From JAJEFO01 sp022819605 (GTDB lineage Bacteria > Pseudomonadota > Alphaproteobacteria > Rhodobacterales > Rhodobacteraceae), in assembly GCA_965221545.1 (NCBI GenBank), contig OZ244901.1, positions 1,984,001 through 2,048,000 on the forward strand: a DNA stretch of 64,000 nucleotides, written 5' to 3'. The position numbers and the translations under genes were made by a program. Every line of letters begins with the position of its first letter. Within the stretch, counting starts at the first letter, position 1. The notes under the pieces were generated by a model. That model was not told where the DNA came from, did no database searches, and saw only the letters and a program-made list of their open reading frames with translations. Below are positions 52,551 to 61,183 of this stretch, in pieces.

Positions 52551-53674
52551 TGGCAGCCGATGACGCCTCAGCGGCCCGGACGCTGAACGAGCGAATCGAA
52601 CCTTACTTTGCGATCATCGGTCCCATGGCGATGATCCTTGCGTTGCTCCTCTTCATGGCGGTCGTCGAACCCGCTCGATATTTCCGCTTCTCGAATGTCA
52701 ACTTGATCCTTCTTGACGCGGCGCTCTACATGCCGATGGCAATGGCGATGACGTTCGTCATTACCCAGCGGGGCATCGATCTGTCGATCGGATCGATTGC
52801 GGCGCTGTCCGCCATCATCATGGCATTCCTTATCAAGCAATTTGGCTTCTCGGTCTACTTCGCGCTGCCGATCGCCTTGGCACTTGGGGCGCTCATGGGC
52901 CTCGTCAACGGGTTGATCATCACCCGGTTCAACGTGCCCGACCTCATTGGCACCTTGGCGATGGACTTGGTCTATCGCGGCTTTGCGCTGGTAATCGCGA
53001 AGGGTCTGGTACTGGCGCGTTTCCCTGAACTCATAACCGAAATCGGGCGCGGACAGATCCCCGGATTCGTGCCGATACCGGTACTCATCGGAATCGCGAC
53101 CATGATCGCAGGGTATTTTCTGCTGCGTCGCAGCCACTTCGGCCGCTACACCATCGCCATTGGATCGAACCCCGAGGCTGCGGAACTGACCGGCATCGCG
53201 GTTAACCGCCACAAGGTCTATGCTTACGTTCTCTGCGGTGCCTGTGCGGCGCTGGCCGGAGTCATGCTGACCGGCAAGCTGAACGCAATCCAGGCGACCT
53301 CGGCACCCTATTTCAATCTTCACGTCATTGCGGCGGTCGTCGTGGGCGGCACCTCGCTGTTCGGCGGTCGCGCGTCCATGATCGGCTCCTTCGCCGGAGT
53401 GCTGCTCTTGTCGATGATGATCAACGCGCTTGTGACACTGAGGATCGAGTTCTTCTGGCAGTCGGTTGCGTCGGGCGTCGTGATCGTCTCGTCGGTGGCA
53501 CTCTATTCCTGGATGCAGAAAAAGGACCGTGACGGAGCAGGTGGACTGATCGCCGCGCTAATGACATCGGAAGGCCAGAAACTGACCCGCTTTTCGGCTG
53601 TCATCATCGGTGCGCTGATCTTGCTATTGGCGATCGGAGCAATTTTTGCCGGCAATCCGCAGGCAAGCGGATGA
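52550..53674 (+). CDS. Sugar ABC importer permease (RbsC-like)
   Basis: The 374-residue BPD_transp_2 permease has about ten helices. It has MAMTFVITQRGIDLSIGSIAALSAIIMA, the RbsC signature around GIDLS, and AVVVGGTSLFGGRASMIGSFAG near the C-terminus. It overlaps the ATPase stop as TGATG, so the two are coupled. Confidence 0.92.
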   Translation: MAADDASAARTLNERIEPYFAIIGPMAMILALLLFMAVVEPARYFRFSNVNLILLDAALYMPMAMAMTFVITQRGIDLSIGSIAALSAIIMAFLIKQFGFSVYFALPIALALGALMGLVNGLIITRFNVPDLIGTLAMDLVYRGFALVIAKGLVLARFPELITEIGRGQIPGFVPIPVLIGIATMIAGYFLLRRSHFGRYTIAIGSNPEAAELTGIAVNRHKVYAYVLCGACAALAGVMLTGKLNAIQATSAPYFNLHVIAAVVVGGTSLFGGRASMIGSFAGVLLLSMMINALVTLRIEFFWQSVASGVVIVSSVALYSWMQKKDRDGAGGLIAALMTSEGQKLTRFSAVIIGALILLLAIGAIFAGNPQASG

Positions 53675-53762
53675 GCCGGACTCATTGCGGGATTGTGCCA
53701 CCGGGGGTGCATCCCCGGCGGCACCGCTGGTCCCGCTCTCATGCAAGAGGAGGAGAACCAAC

Positions 53763-54902
53763 ATGAGAAAATTAGCAGCAACCACATTGGTGGCAACCTT
53801 TGCAGCGGCTGGGGCAGTCTGGGCAGCGGACGAACTGCCGCTGAGAGAAATGCCCGGGATCGAGGATCGCGATTACTGGATCCCCGGCGAGGTGAATGCC
53901 GAGGGCAAGCTAGAGGCCCTGCAGGAAGTCGTCGGTTCCGCCGCTGTTCCGTTTTCCGGAAGCCAGGACGGGCCAATCCAGATCGCGTTGATCTACCCTT
54001 CGGCGGATGTCTCGGATTTCTGGGCCCGCAACTACCTGGCCATGACCAGGCGTCTGGACGAACTGGGAATCCAGTATGAGACGACCGAGTTTGCCTCGCG
54101 CCAGATCGAGCACTCGCTGCAATCGACCTACGCCAGCCAAGTGGAGCAGGACGCCGATCTCTATGACTATGTCATCTTTGGACCGTCCGAACTGGCTACC
54201 CAAGCCGACAACATTTCCAAACTTGCAGGCAATGATGGGTTCACGACTTATGTCTGGGCATTTCACACACCATTAAAGTACCTTGAAAACCAACCCGACG
54301 CTTGGTTTGACTTTTCGTCTGCCGCAGGTGCGCTGACCATGTGTGAATATATGCTCGGCCGTCTGGGCAATGACGTGACCATGGCGTTGAACCGTGGCAT
54401 CCCCGGAATCACGGACAACCAGCGCTCGGGCGACTTCAAGGCATGTGTCGAGGAGAAAGGCAACTGGACCACGGTCTACGAGCACTACGGCGAATATCAG
54501 CGTGAAGGTGGTTTTGAAGGAACCACCCTGATCATGCAGGCCTATCCCGAAGCCACGATCATTCACAACGCGAATACGGCCATGGCCATGGGTTCGGTCG
54601 AGGCACAGGTCGCGATGGGCAAGGAGAAGGACATCTTCTCGACCGGCTGGGGCGGAACGGGACTCGAACTCGATGCGATTCGTGCTGGCACCCTCGACGC
54701 GACGCCGATGCGCATGGGTGACGATGTCGGTGCCGCAACCGCCGAAGCCATCAAGGCCGACATGGAGGACCGTGCGGATGATCTGCCGTTGGTTTTCCTG
54801 GGCCGGATCACCGTTGCCCACGATCAAATGAGTGCCGGCGAACTGGACGCACTGCAGGAGGAGGCGTTCAGATTCTCAGGTGTTGGCGCTTTGGAGCGTT
54901 GA
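53763..54902 (+). CDS. LuxP-like periplasmic binding protein of the sugar ABC importer
   Basis: The 379-residue protein has a signal peptide (cut near VWAADE), GGAGG before its ATG, and a type I periplasmic fold. From recalled sequences it resembles Vibrio LuxP more than RbsB: LIYPSADVSDFWARN matches LuxP VYPGQQVSDYWVRN, and GWGGTGLELDAIRAGTLDATPMRMGDD matches [27 protein letters not shown]. Of LuxP autoinducer-2 contacts, Ser79, Trp82, Arg215, Trp289 and Arg310 correspond to Ser84, Trp87, Arg221, Trp296 and Arg317. Gln77 is Asp82, and Asp267 is not kept. Genomic context suggests an aldonate or related furanose ligand. Confidence 0.85.
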   Translation: MRKLAATTLVATFAAAGAVWAADELPLREMPGIEDRDYWIPGEVNAEGKLEALQEVVGSAAVPFSGSQDGPIQIALIYPSADVSDFWARNYLAMTRRLDELGIQYETTEFASRQIEHSLQSTYASQVEQDADLYDYVIFGPSELATQADNISKLAGNDGFTTYVWAFHTPLKYLENQPDAWFDFSSAAGALTMCEYMLGRLGNDVTMALNRGIPGITDNQRSGDFKACVEEKGNWTTVYEHYGEYQREGGFEGTTLIMQAYPEATIIHNANTAMAMGSVEAQVAMGKEKDIFSTGWGGTGLELDAIRAGTLDATPMRMGDDVGAATAEAIKADMEDRADDLPLVFLGRITVAHDQMSAGELDALQEEAFRFSGVGALER

Positions 54903-54938
54903 CACTCTGACCCCGGCCCGCACGCAAACGGGCCGAGT

Positions 54939-56012
54939 CTATCGCGAAACGGTAGAACCCGAAATTCGCAATGTGGGTTCGATATGCGAAACCTTCTTCG
55001 TGGCGGCACCGTCGGTGCCGTCGCGGAGCAAGGCGACCAGAAGTTCGCCCGTCCTGCTTCCGATCTCCATAGAATGTGCGTCCATAGTCGTAAGGCCGGG
55101 CAAGGCGACCTCAGCGATGTCGTATGCCCCGAAACCAGCGATCATGACGTCGTCAGGTACCGAAACGCCGCGTCGCTGACACTCTGTCAGCGCCCCGAAG
55201 GCGGCAAGGTCAGAGACGCAGATAACGGCGTCTACCGGTTGCCGAGCGTCAAGCACTTCGACCATCGCCCGGGCTCCTTCTCGCATCGAAATCGGCGGCG
55301 AACCCAGCGAAATCAACTGATACTCGAGCCGCAGCCGTTCTGCCGCCGCAACAAACCCTCGTCTCCGGTCGGCACCGCGGGTGTCGCCCTTGTCGTCTCC
55401 GCCGATGAAGGCTAGCCGCCGCGCCCCTGCCGACTGCAGGTGGTCGACCATCCGACTCATTGCGTCCGCATTGGAGAAGCCGACCGTATAGCCCACTGGC
55501 GATTTGGGTATGTCCCAAGTTTCAACCACCGGAATGCCGGCACCCTTGAGGAGCCGCCGCGCGCGATCGGTATGGCGCCCTCCGGTCACCACCATTGCTT
55601 CGGGCCGCCGCCGAAGAAGCTGTTCAATCAAGCGCTCCTCTTCGTCCACATCGTAGTTCGTGTAGCCGAGCAATACCTGCAGACCGGACGCCTGCAGGAC
55701 TTCGTTGAGTCCGCGTACAGTGTCAGCGAAGTTCGAATTGTTCAGCGAGGGGATGGTGATGGCGACGAATCCGGTTCGTTGCGATCGCAGATTGGACGCA
55801 GTACTGTCGAAGACATAGCCCATTTCCTCGGCGATCTGCAGGATCTTCCTGCGAGTTACCTCGCCGACGGAAGTATCCCTCCGAAACGCCCGCGATACGG
55901 TCATCGGGGAAACACCGACGGCCTTAGCGATGTCCGCCATTTTGGGTGGCTTGCGCAAAGTGGTTCTCTGATCTTTATCGCTAACATTTCGTTTTCGGGG
56001 AAGGCTTACCAT
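54939..56012 (-). CDS. LacI/GntR-type transcriptional regulator
   Basis: The regulator of about 357 residues has the LacI helix-turn-helix MADIAKAVGVSPMTVSRAFR and hinge EMGYVFDSTASNLRSQRTG. A periplasmic-binding-like effector domain follows (FVAITIPSLNNSNFADTVRGL, VICVSDLAAFGAL). It is closest in style to GntR/IdnR-type gluconate and idonate regulators. The start is unsure: ATG 56012 gives an N-terminal tail, while ATG 55940 would begin at the helix-turn-helix and leave an operator-like site upstream. It probably binds the GTTATCGATAAC sites of this cluster. Confidence 0.9.
   Translation of the reverse strand: MVSLPRKRNVSDKDQRTTLRKPPKMADIAKAVGVSPMTVSRAFRRDTSVGEVTRRKILQIAEEMGYVFDSTASNLRSQRTGFVAITIPSLNNSNFADTVRGLNEVLQASGLQVLLGYTNYDVDEEERLIEQLLRRRPEAMVVTGGRHTDRARRLLKGAGIPVVETWDIPKSPVGYTVGFSNADAMSRMVDHLQSAGARRLAFIGGDDKGDTRGADRRRGFVAAAERLRLEYQLISLGSPPISMREGARAMVEVLDARQPVDAVICVSDLAAFGALTECQRRGVSVPDDVMIAGFGAYDIAEVALPGLTTMDAHSMEIGSRTGELLVALLRDGTDGAATKKVSHIEPTLRISGSTVSR
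55974..55985. promoter_or_regulatory. Imperfect operator copy near the lacI-type gene start
   Basis: TTTATCGCTAAC differs from GTTATCGATAAC at two positions. If the regulator starts at 55940 this copy lies 34 bases upstream and would allow autoregulation. If it starts at 56012 the site is inside the coding region. Tentative. Confidence 0.35.
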
Positions 56013-56423
56013 ATTGCAAGCATGTCCTTGTGCTCTCGACCAGATTCCGTGGAAGGCGAAGCCATGCACTTCGGCGCGAGCATGTGGAATCGAAACAGTA
56101 AGTTGCACGTGCGCCTGTGGCACCAATAGACCAGCACGGGCTCTCTGCAGTTCTCGACGACACTTGCAGAACGGTCGTGGTTCCTATGAAGCTGAAGCTG
56201 AACGGACGGAAATCGCAGAGGCAGTCCGGATCTCGATCGAGACATGGCATCGTCCCGTTGAGCACGTGTTGTCCGCTCAGCATGATGCCCGCGGTCAGCA
56301 ATTAGGCGCTGCGTGGGTGCTGCAACATGCCGGCAAACCTGGCACCATGGGAGGTTTGACTTCGAAGCTGCCCGGATTTCACATGTCATCTCGATTACCA
56401 CACAAGAGTCGCGTTGCGCTCAA
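56013..56423. other. Gap between the HIBADH-like gene and the regulator
   Basis: These 411 bases have only short shadow-like frames. They should contain the regulator's own promoter. No palindrome or terminator was recognised apart from the imperfect operator just beyond the left edge. Confidence 0.5.
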
Positions 56424-57311
56424 TCATTGAAACAGCGTTTTGTCGGGACCCTTGAAGAATTCCATCAACGAGGCTTGGTCCTCGCCTCCCAGCCCTGCCG
56501 CGGTGAGCATCCGGTGAATTTCGGCGCACGCGGCAGTGAGCGGCATTGCGGTACTTGTCAGCCGTGCGAGATCTTGTGCGCCGTCGAGGTCCTTTACCAT
56601 GTTGTCTATGCGCCCTGTGCGACGGTAGTCCTTGACAAAAAAACGAGGCATGTATTCCTGCAAGAGCACGCTGTCGGCCCGTCCCCCTTTCAGCGCCTTC
56701 GGAATCTTCGCCACGTCAATGCCGGCGTCGACTGCAAGTTGGGTAGCCTCGGCGATGGCCATGAAGCCCAATCCGCACAAGACCTGATTGATGAGCTTGG
56801 TGGTCTGACCTGCGCCTGAAGGACCCATGTGGGTGTAGTTGGACGAGACGTGTTTCAGGACGAATTGTGCCTCTTCCACATCGGCAGCCTCACCGCCTGC
56901 CATCAGCGTGAGTTCTCCGGTCAGCGCCTTCTGCGGTCCGCCGGACAACGGGCTGTCCACCCAACGCAGGTTCATTTCCGCAGCCCGCGCTGCCAGGGCC
57001 TTCGTGGCCAGGGGGTCGATCGAGGACATGTCGATGATCAGTGTTCCGGGCTTTGCGCCTTCGGCGACACCGTCCGGGCCAAAGACGGCTGCCTCAACGA
57101 CCTTTGGAGAATTGAGGCTAGTGACAACATAGTCGCTGACCGAGGCGGCTTCCGCCGCCGAACCCGCCGGGCGAGCGCCCCTGGCGACCAGTGCCTGAAC
57201 CCTTTCGACATCGAGATCAAACACGGTCAGTATGTTGCCGGTGTCGGCGAGCCGAGTGCCGATGGCACCACCCATAGCACCCGCACCGATAAGTGCAATC
57301 TTCTGGATCAC
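56424..57311 (-). CDS. 3-hydroxyisobutyrate dehydrogenase-like NAD(P)-dependent oxidoreductase
   Basis: The 295-residue beta-hydroxyacid dehydrogenase has the Rossmann motif ALIGAGAMGGAIGTRL and the substrate loop DSPLSGGPQKALTGEL. The catalytic Lys172 lies in GAGQTTKLINQVL. The family includes tartronate semialdehyde reductase, L-threonate dehydrogenase and gluconate/glucarate-pathway enzymes, so it may act on a side product of aldonate breakdown. The start overlaps the gluconokinase stop by four bases. Confidence 0.87.
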   Translation of the reverse strand: MIQKIALIGAGAMGGAIGTRLADTGNILTVFDLDVERVQALVARGARPAGSAAEAASVSDYVVTSLNSPKVVEAAVFGPDGVAEGAKPGTLIIDMSSIDPLATKALAARAAEMNLRWVDSPLSGGPQKALTGELTLMAGGEAADVEEAQFVLKHVSSNYTHMGPSGAGQTTKLINQVLCGLGFMAIAEATQLAVDAGIDVAKIPKALKGGRADSVLLQEYMPRFFVKDYRRTGRIDNMVKDLDGAQDLARLTSTAMPLTAACAEIHRMLTAAGLGGEDQASLMEFFKGPDKTLFQ

Positions 57312-57817
57312 GAATTTTTCTCCCTGATTTTCGTCACCAGCGAATCCACCAGTTGGTCAAACGGCTGGTCGATGTCTGCGGTGATTGCAGTTTCACCCAG
57401 CCCCGGTGGCTCGAGCGTAGCTAACTGGCTTTCGAGCAGCGACACGGGCATGAAATGGCCAGAGCGTTTCGCCATGCGCTCCGACAGCGTTTCTCTGCTG
57501 CCCTCTAAATGCAGAAAACAGACTGACTCGCCCGCTTTGTCGCGGACAATGTCGCGATAGGAACGTTTCAGCGCAGAGCATCCGATGACGACGGGCCCGT
57601 CAAATGCTGCGAGTCGTTGTCCGACCCGGACCAGCCATGGCGCACGGTCGGCATCAGTCAGCGGTATTCCGCGTGACATCTTCGCGATGTTCTCAGGCGG
57701 ATGCAGGTCGTCACCATCAATGTAGGTTATGCCCAGCTCTTTGGCGACAGCAGCGCCGACCGAACTCTTGCCGCAGCCAGACACCCCCATGGCCACGAAC
57801 TTGTCGGCTAGAGGCAC
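57308..57817 (-). CDS. gntK: Gluconokinase
   Basis: The 169-residue kinase has P-loop GVSGCGKSS (residues 11-19), the gluconokinase segments YIDGDDLHPPENIAKM and GCSALKRSYRDIVR, and GHFMPVSLLESQLATLEPP. It phosphorylates D-gluconate to 6-phosphogluconate for the Entner-Doudoroff or pentose phosphate pathway. GTG 57817 overlaps the idnO stop by ten bases and gives the family length; the open frame extends further upstream. Confidence 0.94.
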   Translation of the reverse strand: MPLADKFVAMGVSGCGKSSVGAAVAKELGITYIDGDDLHPPENIAKMSRGIPLTDADRAPWLVRVGQRLAAFDGPVVIGCSALKRSYRDIVRDKAGESVCFLHLEGSRETLSERMAKRSGHFMPVSLLESQLATLEPPGLGETAITADIDQPFDQLVDSLVTKIREKNS

Positions 57818-58581
57818 GCTGTTATTCCGCCGTCGACAAAAAGGGTGTGGCCATTGACGAAACTGGAAGCGTCGGATGACAGGAACACTGCTGCGCCGAC
57901 CAGTTCTTCGACCTTGCCCCAACGTCCCGCGGGCGTGCGGTTCTTCAGCCAGTGTGAAAACTCCGGATCACTCACGAGGGCTGCGTTGAGTGGCGTGTCA
58001 AAATAGCCTGGTGCGATGGCGTTGCAGTTGAGCCCGTACTTCGCCCAGTCCGTCGCCATTCCCTTGGTCAGATTGGCAACCGCTCCTTTCGTGGCCGTGT
58101 ACGGGGCGATACCGGGACGGGCCAGCGCCGTCTGCACGCTGGCGATGTTGATGATGCGTCCAGCGCCGCGTCCAATCATGTGCCGCGCACAGGCTTGCCC
58201 GACATTGAACGCCGTCACGATGTTGCTGCTCAAGAGCATCTCGAACTTGTCCGCTGGGAAGTCCTCGAGCGGTGTTCGGTGCTGCATCCCGGCATTGTTG
58301 ATCAGGATGTGAACGGGACCACTATTGCTTTCGTAACGGTTGATTGCTGCTTTGACTACGTCATTGTCGGTAGCGTCGAAGGCTAACTCGTGGACGTTTG
58401 CGCCGTCAGATTGCAGCTTGTCCGCAGCCTTGGACAACTTTGCCGTGTCGCGCCCATTCAACACGATTGTCGCTCCGAATTCGGACAACCCCCTTGCCAA
58501 GGCGAAGCCGATCCCCTGCGAAGACCCGGTGATGAGCGCGGTCTTTCCGCTGAGGTCGAACATCGCTGTGCCAGTGGTCAT
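57808..58581 (-). CDS. idnO: Gluconate 5-dehydrogenase (5-keto-D-gluconate reductase), IdnO-like SDR
   Basis: The 257-residue classical SDR has TGSSQGIGFALARGL, NNAG at about 95-98, Ser148, and YTATKGAVANL with Tyr161 and Lys165. The start MFDLSGKTALITGSSQGIG is characteristic of IdnO. It reduces 5-ketogluconate to D-gluconate. It lies between the shared operator region and gntK, in an idnO-gntK-HIBADH unit. ATG 58581 is chosen over 58563 and the open frame to 58626. Confidence 0.88.
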   Translation of the reverse strand: MTTGTAMFDLSGKTALITGSSQGIGFALARGLSEFGATIVLNGRDTAKLSKAADKLQSDGANVHELAFDATDNDVVKAAINRYESNSGPVHILINNAGMQHRTPLEDFPADKFEMLLSSNIVTAFNVGQACARHMIGRGAGRIINIASVQTALARPGIAPYTATKGAVANLTKGMATDWAKYGLNCNAIAPGYFDTPLNAALVSDPEFSHWLKNRTPAGRWGKVEELVGAAVFLSSDASSFVNGHTLFVDGGITACL

Positions 58582-58630
58582 GACCCGCTTCCCAAAATTT
58601 GACTCGACAAGACCTGATTCCCCCATCTAT

Positions 58631-58642
58631 GTTATCGATAAC
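58631..58642. promoter_or_regulatory. GTTATCGATAAC operator between divergent idnO and hydroxyacid dehydrogenase genes
   Basis: This is a perfect palindrome identical to that at 51704. It lies 24 bases before the ATG at 58667 and 49 bases before the idnO start on the other strand, so a single site can control both divergent units. Confidence 0.75.
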
Positions 58643-58666
58643 ACGCCTGTCAACACGAGAAAAGAA

Positions 58667-59614
58667 ATGCCGAAGCCCGAGATTCTTCAGGATGGCCCTT
58701 ATCCGGAGTGGGATCAGGTTCCATTAGAGCAAGCCTTTACAATGCACAAATTGTTCAAGATGGCGGCACCGGCATCATTTCTGATCGAGCACGGTCGTGC
58801 AATACGTGGCATCGCGACGCGGGGTGAATTGGGCGCGGACAGGAAGATGATCGAGGCCTGTCCGAATCTCGAGATCATTTCCGTCTATGGAGTCGGATTC
58901 GATGCGGTCGACCTGGATGCCTGCCGGAAACGCAATGTGAGGGTGACCAACACTCCGGACGTCCTGACCCGCGACGTTGCCGATCTGGGTGTCGCAATGA
59001 TGCTGTGCCAGGCACGTGGCATGATCGGAGCCGAGACCTGGGTGCGCAGCGGGGACTGGGCGCGGAAAGGCCTTTACCCGCTGACTCGACGTGTTCATGA
59101 ATCCAAGGCCGGCATTCTGGGGCTGGGGCGCATCGGCCGAGAGGTTGCACGTCGACTGGCCGGGTTCGACATGGAAATCGCCTATTCCGACCTCGCGCCA
59201 AAGGACTGTACGCGTGACTGGACATTCATTGCGGACCCAGTTGAGTTGGCGCGCCACTCCGATTACCTGTTCGTGACGATGGCCGCTTCGGAGGATACCC
59301 GCCACTTCGTAGGCCGCGAGGTGATAGAAGCAGTCGGACCTGAAGGCATGGTGATCAACATCAGCAGGGCATCCAACATCGATGAAGCCGCACTGCTCGA
59401 TGCGCTGGAGGGCGGCGCGCTCGGTTCCGCGGCGCTCGACGTGTTCGAAGGCGAACCCGATCTAAATCCTCGCTTCCTGAAGCTCGAAAACGTCCTTCTT
59501 CAGCCACATCACGCATCAGGCACGGTAGAGACCCGGAAAGCCATGGGCAAGCTGGTGCGGGACAACATGGCCGCGCATTTCGACGGCCGACCGCTTTTGA
59601 CGCCCGTACTTTGA
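58667..59614 (+). CDS. D-isomer-specific 2-hydroxyacid dehydrogenase (GhrB/2-ketogluconate reductase-like)
   Basis: The 315-residue enzyme has the NAD motif GILGLGRIGREVARRL. The catalytic triad is Arg234 (NISRASNID), Glu263 (FEGEPDLNP) and a His in the HHASGT segment (281-282). Family members in aldonate clusters reduce 2-ketogluconate or glyoxylate/hydroxypyruvate. The start follows the operator and a GAGAAAAG site. It is 7 bases from idnD, so the two are one operon. Confidence 0.88.
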   Translation: MPKPEILQDGPYPEWDQVPLEQAFTMHKLFKMAAPASFLIEHGRAIRGIATRGELGADRKMIEACPNLEIISVYGVGFDAVDLDACRKRNVRVTNTPDVLTRDVADLGVAMMLCQARGMIGAETWVRSGDWARKGLYPLTRRVHESKAGILGLGRIGREVARRLAGFDMEIAYSDLAPKDCTRDWTFIADPVELARHSDYLFVTMAASEDTRHFVGREVIEAVGPEGMVINISRASNIDEAALLDALEGGALGSAALDVFEGEPDLNPRFLKLENVLLQPHHASGTVETRKAMGKLVRDNMAAHFDGRPLLTPVL

Positions 59615-59621
59615 CATCTGC

Positions 59622-60650
59622 ATGAAATCCGTCGTCATCCACTCAGCAATGGATCTTCGGATCGAGGACAGGCCGACCGAGGAGCCCGGCGCGGGCCAGG
59701 TTGAAATCCGCATGGCCACAGGGGGCATTTGCGGATCCGACCTTCATTACTACAATCACGGCGGCTTCGGATCCGTTCGGCTGAAGGAGCCGATGGTCCT
59801 CGGTCACGAGGTTGCAGGGCACATCACCCGCCTTGGGGAGGGCGTGACCGGTCTCGAAGTCGGACAATTGGTAGCAGTGTCGCCATCACGCCCTTGCCAT
59901 GACTGTGCCTATTGCAGCGAGTCGAAGTACAGCCACTGCCTCAACATGCGGTTTTATGGTTCGGCGATGCCGTTCCCGCACATCCAGGGCGCGTTCAGGG
60001 AGGTATTGGTGGCGGACGCCACGCAATGCGCCCCTGCCGACGGTCTGTCCGCGGCTGAGGCCGCAGCGGCTGAACCACTGGCCGTCTGCCTGCACGCTGC
60101 TCGCAGGGCTGGCGACCTCCTTGGCAAGCGCGTGCTTGTCACCGGCTGCGGACCGATCGGACTCTTGTGCGTCATCGTTGCCCGGCGATCGGGCGCGGCA
60201 GAGATCGTGGCAACAGATCTCTCGGACTTCACTCTGCGCATCGCCAGGCGGAACGGCGCAGACAGCACCGTGAATGTCGGCCAGACGCCGGAACGGATGG
60301 TTGCTTTCGAGGCAAGCAAGGGGTACTTCGACGTGCTCTTCGAATGCACCGGTGTGGCGCAGGCATTGGCTGGCGGAATAGCAGCGCTGCGCCCTGGCGG
60401 AACAGTGATGCAGCTAGGGCTCGGCGGCGACATGCAGATCCCGGTTCAGACCATGACAACGAAGGAAATTCAGCTCAGAGGCTCGTTCCGTTTCCACGAA
60501 GAGTTTTTCACAGGCGTCGAGTTGATGCAGAGAAACCTGATTGACGTGAAACCCCTGATCACTCACACCGTGGGGCTTGATGACTCGGAAAGCGGGTTTC
60601 AGCTCGCTTCCGACCGGAACCAGGCAGTGAAGGTGCAGATCGCGTTCTGA
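59622..60650 (+). CDS. idnD: L-idonate 5-dehydrogenase
   Basis: The 342-residue zinc alcohol dehydrogenase has catalytic zinc ligands Cys37 (ICGSDLHYY) and His62-Glu63 (GHEVAGH). The structural zinc cysteines are 92, 95, 98 and 106. Segments MRFYGSAMPFPHIQGAF and ELRGSFRF-type LRGSFRFHEEF closely match E. coli IdnD as I recall it. It oxidises L-idonate to 5-keto-D-gluconate, the first step before IdnO and gluconokinase. Confidence 0.92.
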   Translation: MKSVVIHSAMDLRIEDRPTEEPGAGQVEIRMATGGICGSDLHYYNHGGFGSVRLKEPMVLGHEVAGHITRLGEGVTGLEVGQLVAVSPSRPCHDCAYCSESKYSHCLNMRFYGSAMPFPHIQGAFREVLVADATQCAPADGLSAAEAAAAEPLAVCLHAARRAGDLLGKRVLVTGCGPIGLLCVIVARRSGAAEIVATDLSDFTLRIARRNGADSTVNVGQTPERMVAFEASKGYFDVLFECTGVAQALAGGIAALRPGGTVMQLGLGGDMQIPVQTMTTKEIQLRGSFRFHEEFFTGVELMQRNLIDVKPLITHTVGLDDSESGFQLASDRNQAVKVQIAF

Positions 60651-60654
60651 GCCG

Positions 60655-61095
60655 TCACTGATCGCGTTTCGGCGATTCATCTTCGTCCGCGCCAATTGCT
60701 GCCAGCGCCGCTCGCGCAACGGTCAAGTCCTGTTCAGGCGAACCGGACCCGACGCCGATCCCGCCAAGCAATTCGCCGTCAATCCGGATCGGCAGGCCGC
60801 CGACGAGCCCAGTGACCTCGCCACCGGTGGCTGCCGCGATATGCGGCCGCGCAGCTTCGGGGACCGCCGCGCTGGGGGCGCCGATCGAGGCCGCCGTCCG
60901 CGCTTTCGCTCGCGCCGACCTGCGGCTGAGAAACTTCGAGCCGTTCATCCGAATCTCGCCAAGCAGTTCACCGCTGGCATCCACGATCACTATGCATTGC
61001 GGCTGGCCGACAGCCTCGGCCGCTTCCACTGCGGCACCCAGCATTTTCAAGGTGGCGCAATGGGTTAGCATGCGCGTGCTTGCAGTGAATTCCAT
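60655..61095 (-). CDS. GlcG/HbpS-family protein
   Basis: The 146-residue protein has the HbpS/GlcG pattern: AAVEAAEAVGQPQCIVIVDASGELL, a central KARTAASIG-type segment, and GLPIRIDGELLGGIGVGSGSPEQD. It is cytoplasmic by lack of a signal. Family members accompany glycolate, diol and sugar-acid catabolic genes, but their function is unclear. It is convergent with idnD (4-base gap) and divergent from the lactonase gene. Confidence 0.85.
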   Translation of the reverse strand: MEFTASTRMLTHCATLKMLGAAVEAAEAVGQPQCIVIVDASGELLGEIRMNGSKFLSRRSARAKARTAASIGAPSAAVPEAARPHIAAATGGEVTGLVGGLPIRIDGELLGGIGVGSGSPEQDLTVARAALAAIGADEDESPKRDQ

Positions 61096-61141
61096 TGACC
61101 GAACTCCCTTGTTATCCTGCAGTTCCTTGACGCTTTCGAAT

Positions 61142-61153
61142 GGTATCGATAAC
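61142..61153. promoter_or_regulatory. Near-perfect operator between glcG-like and lactonase genes
   Basis: GGTATCGATAAC differs from GTTATCGATAAC at one base. It lies between the divergent starts at 61095 and 61184, downstream of a TTGACG (61127-61132) that may be the lactonase -35 element, so a bound repressor would cover the promoter spacer. Confidence 0.65.
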
Positions 61154-61183
61154 TGCCACGTCTGATAAGTCTGGAGCCACCAA

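Noticed and set aside
60655..61095. Heme-binding secreted HbpS role for the GlcG-like protein
   Set aside because: There is no signal peptide and no two-component system nearby. The context is sugar-acid catabolism, so only the family name is kept.
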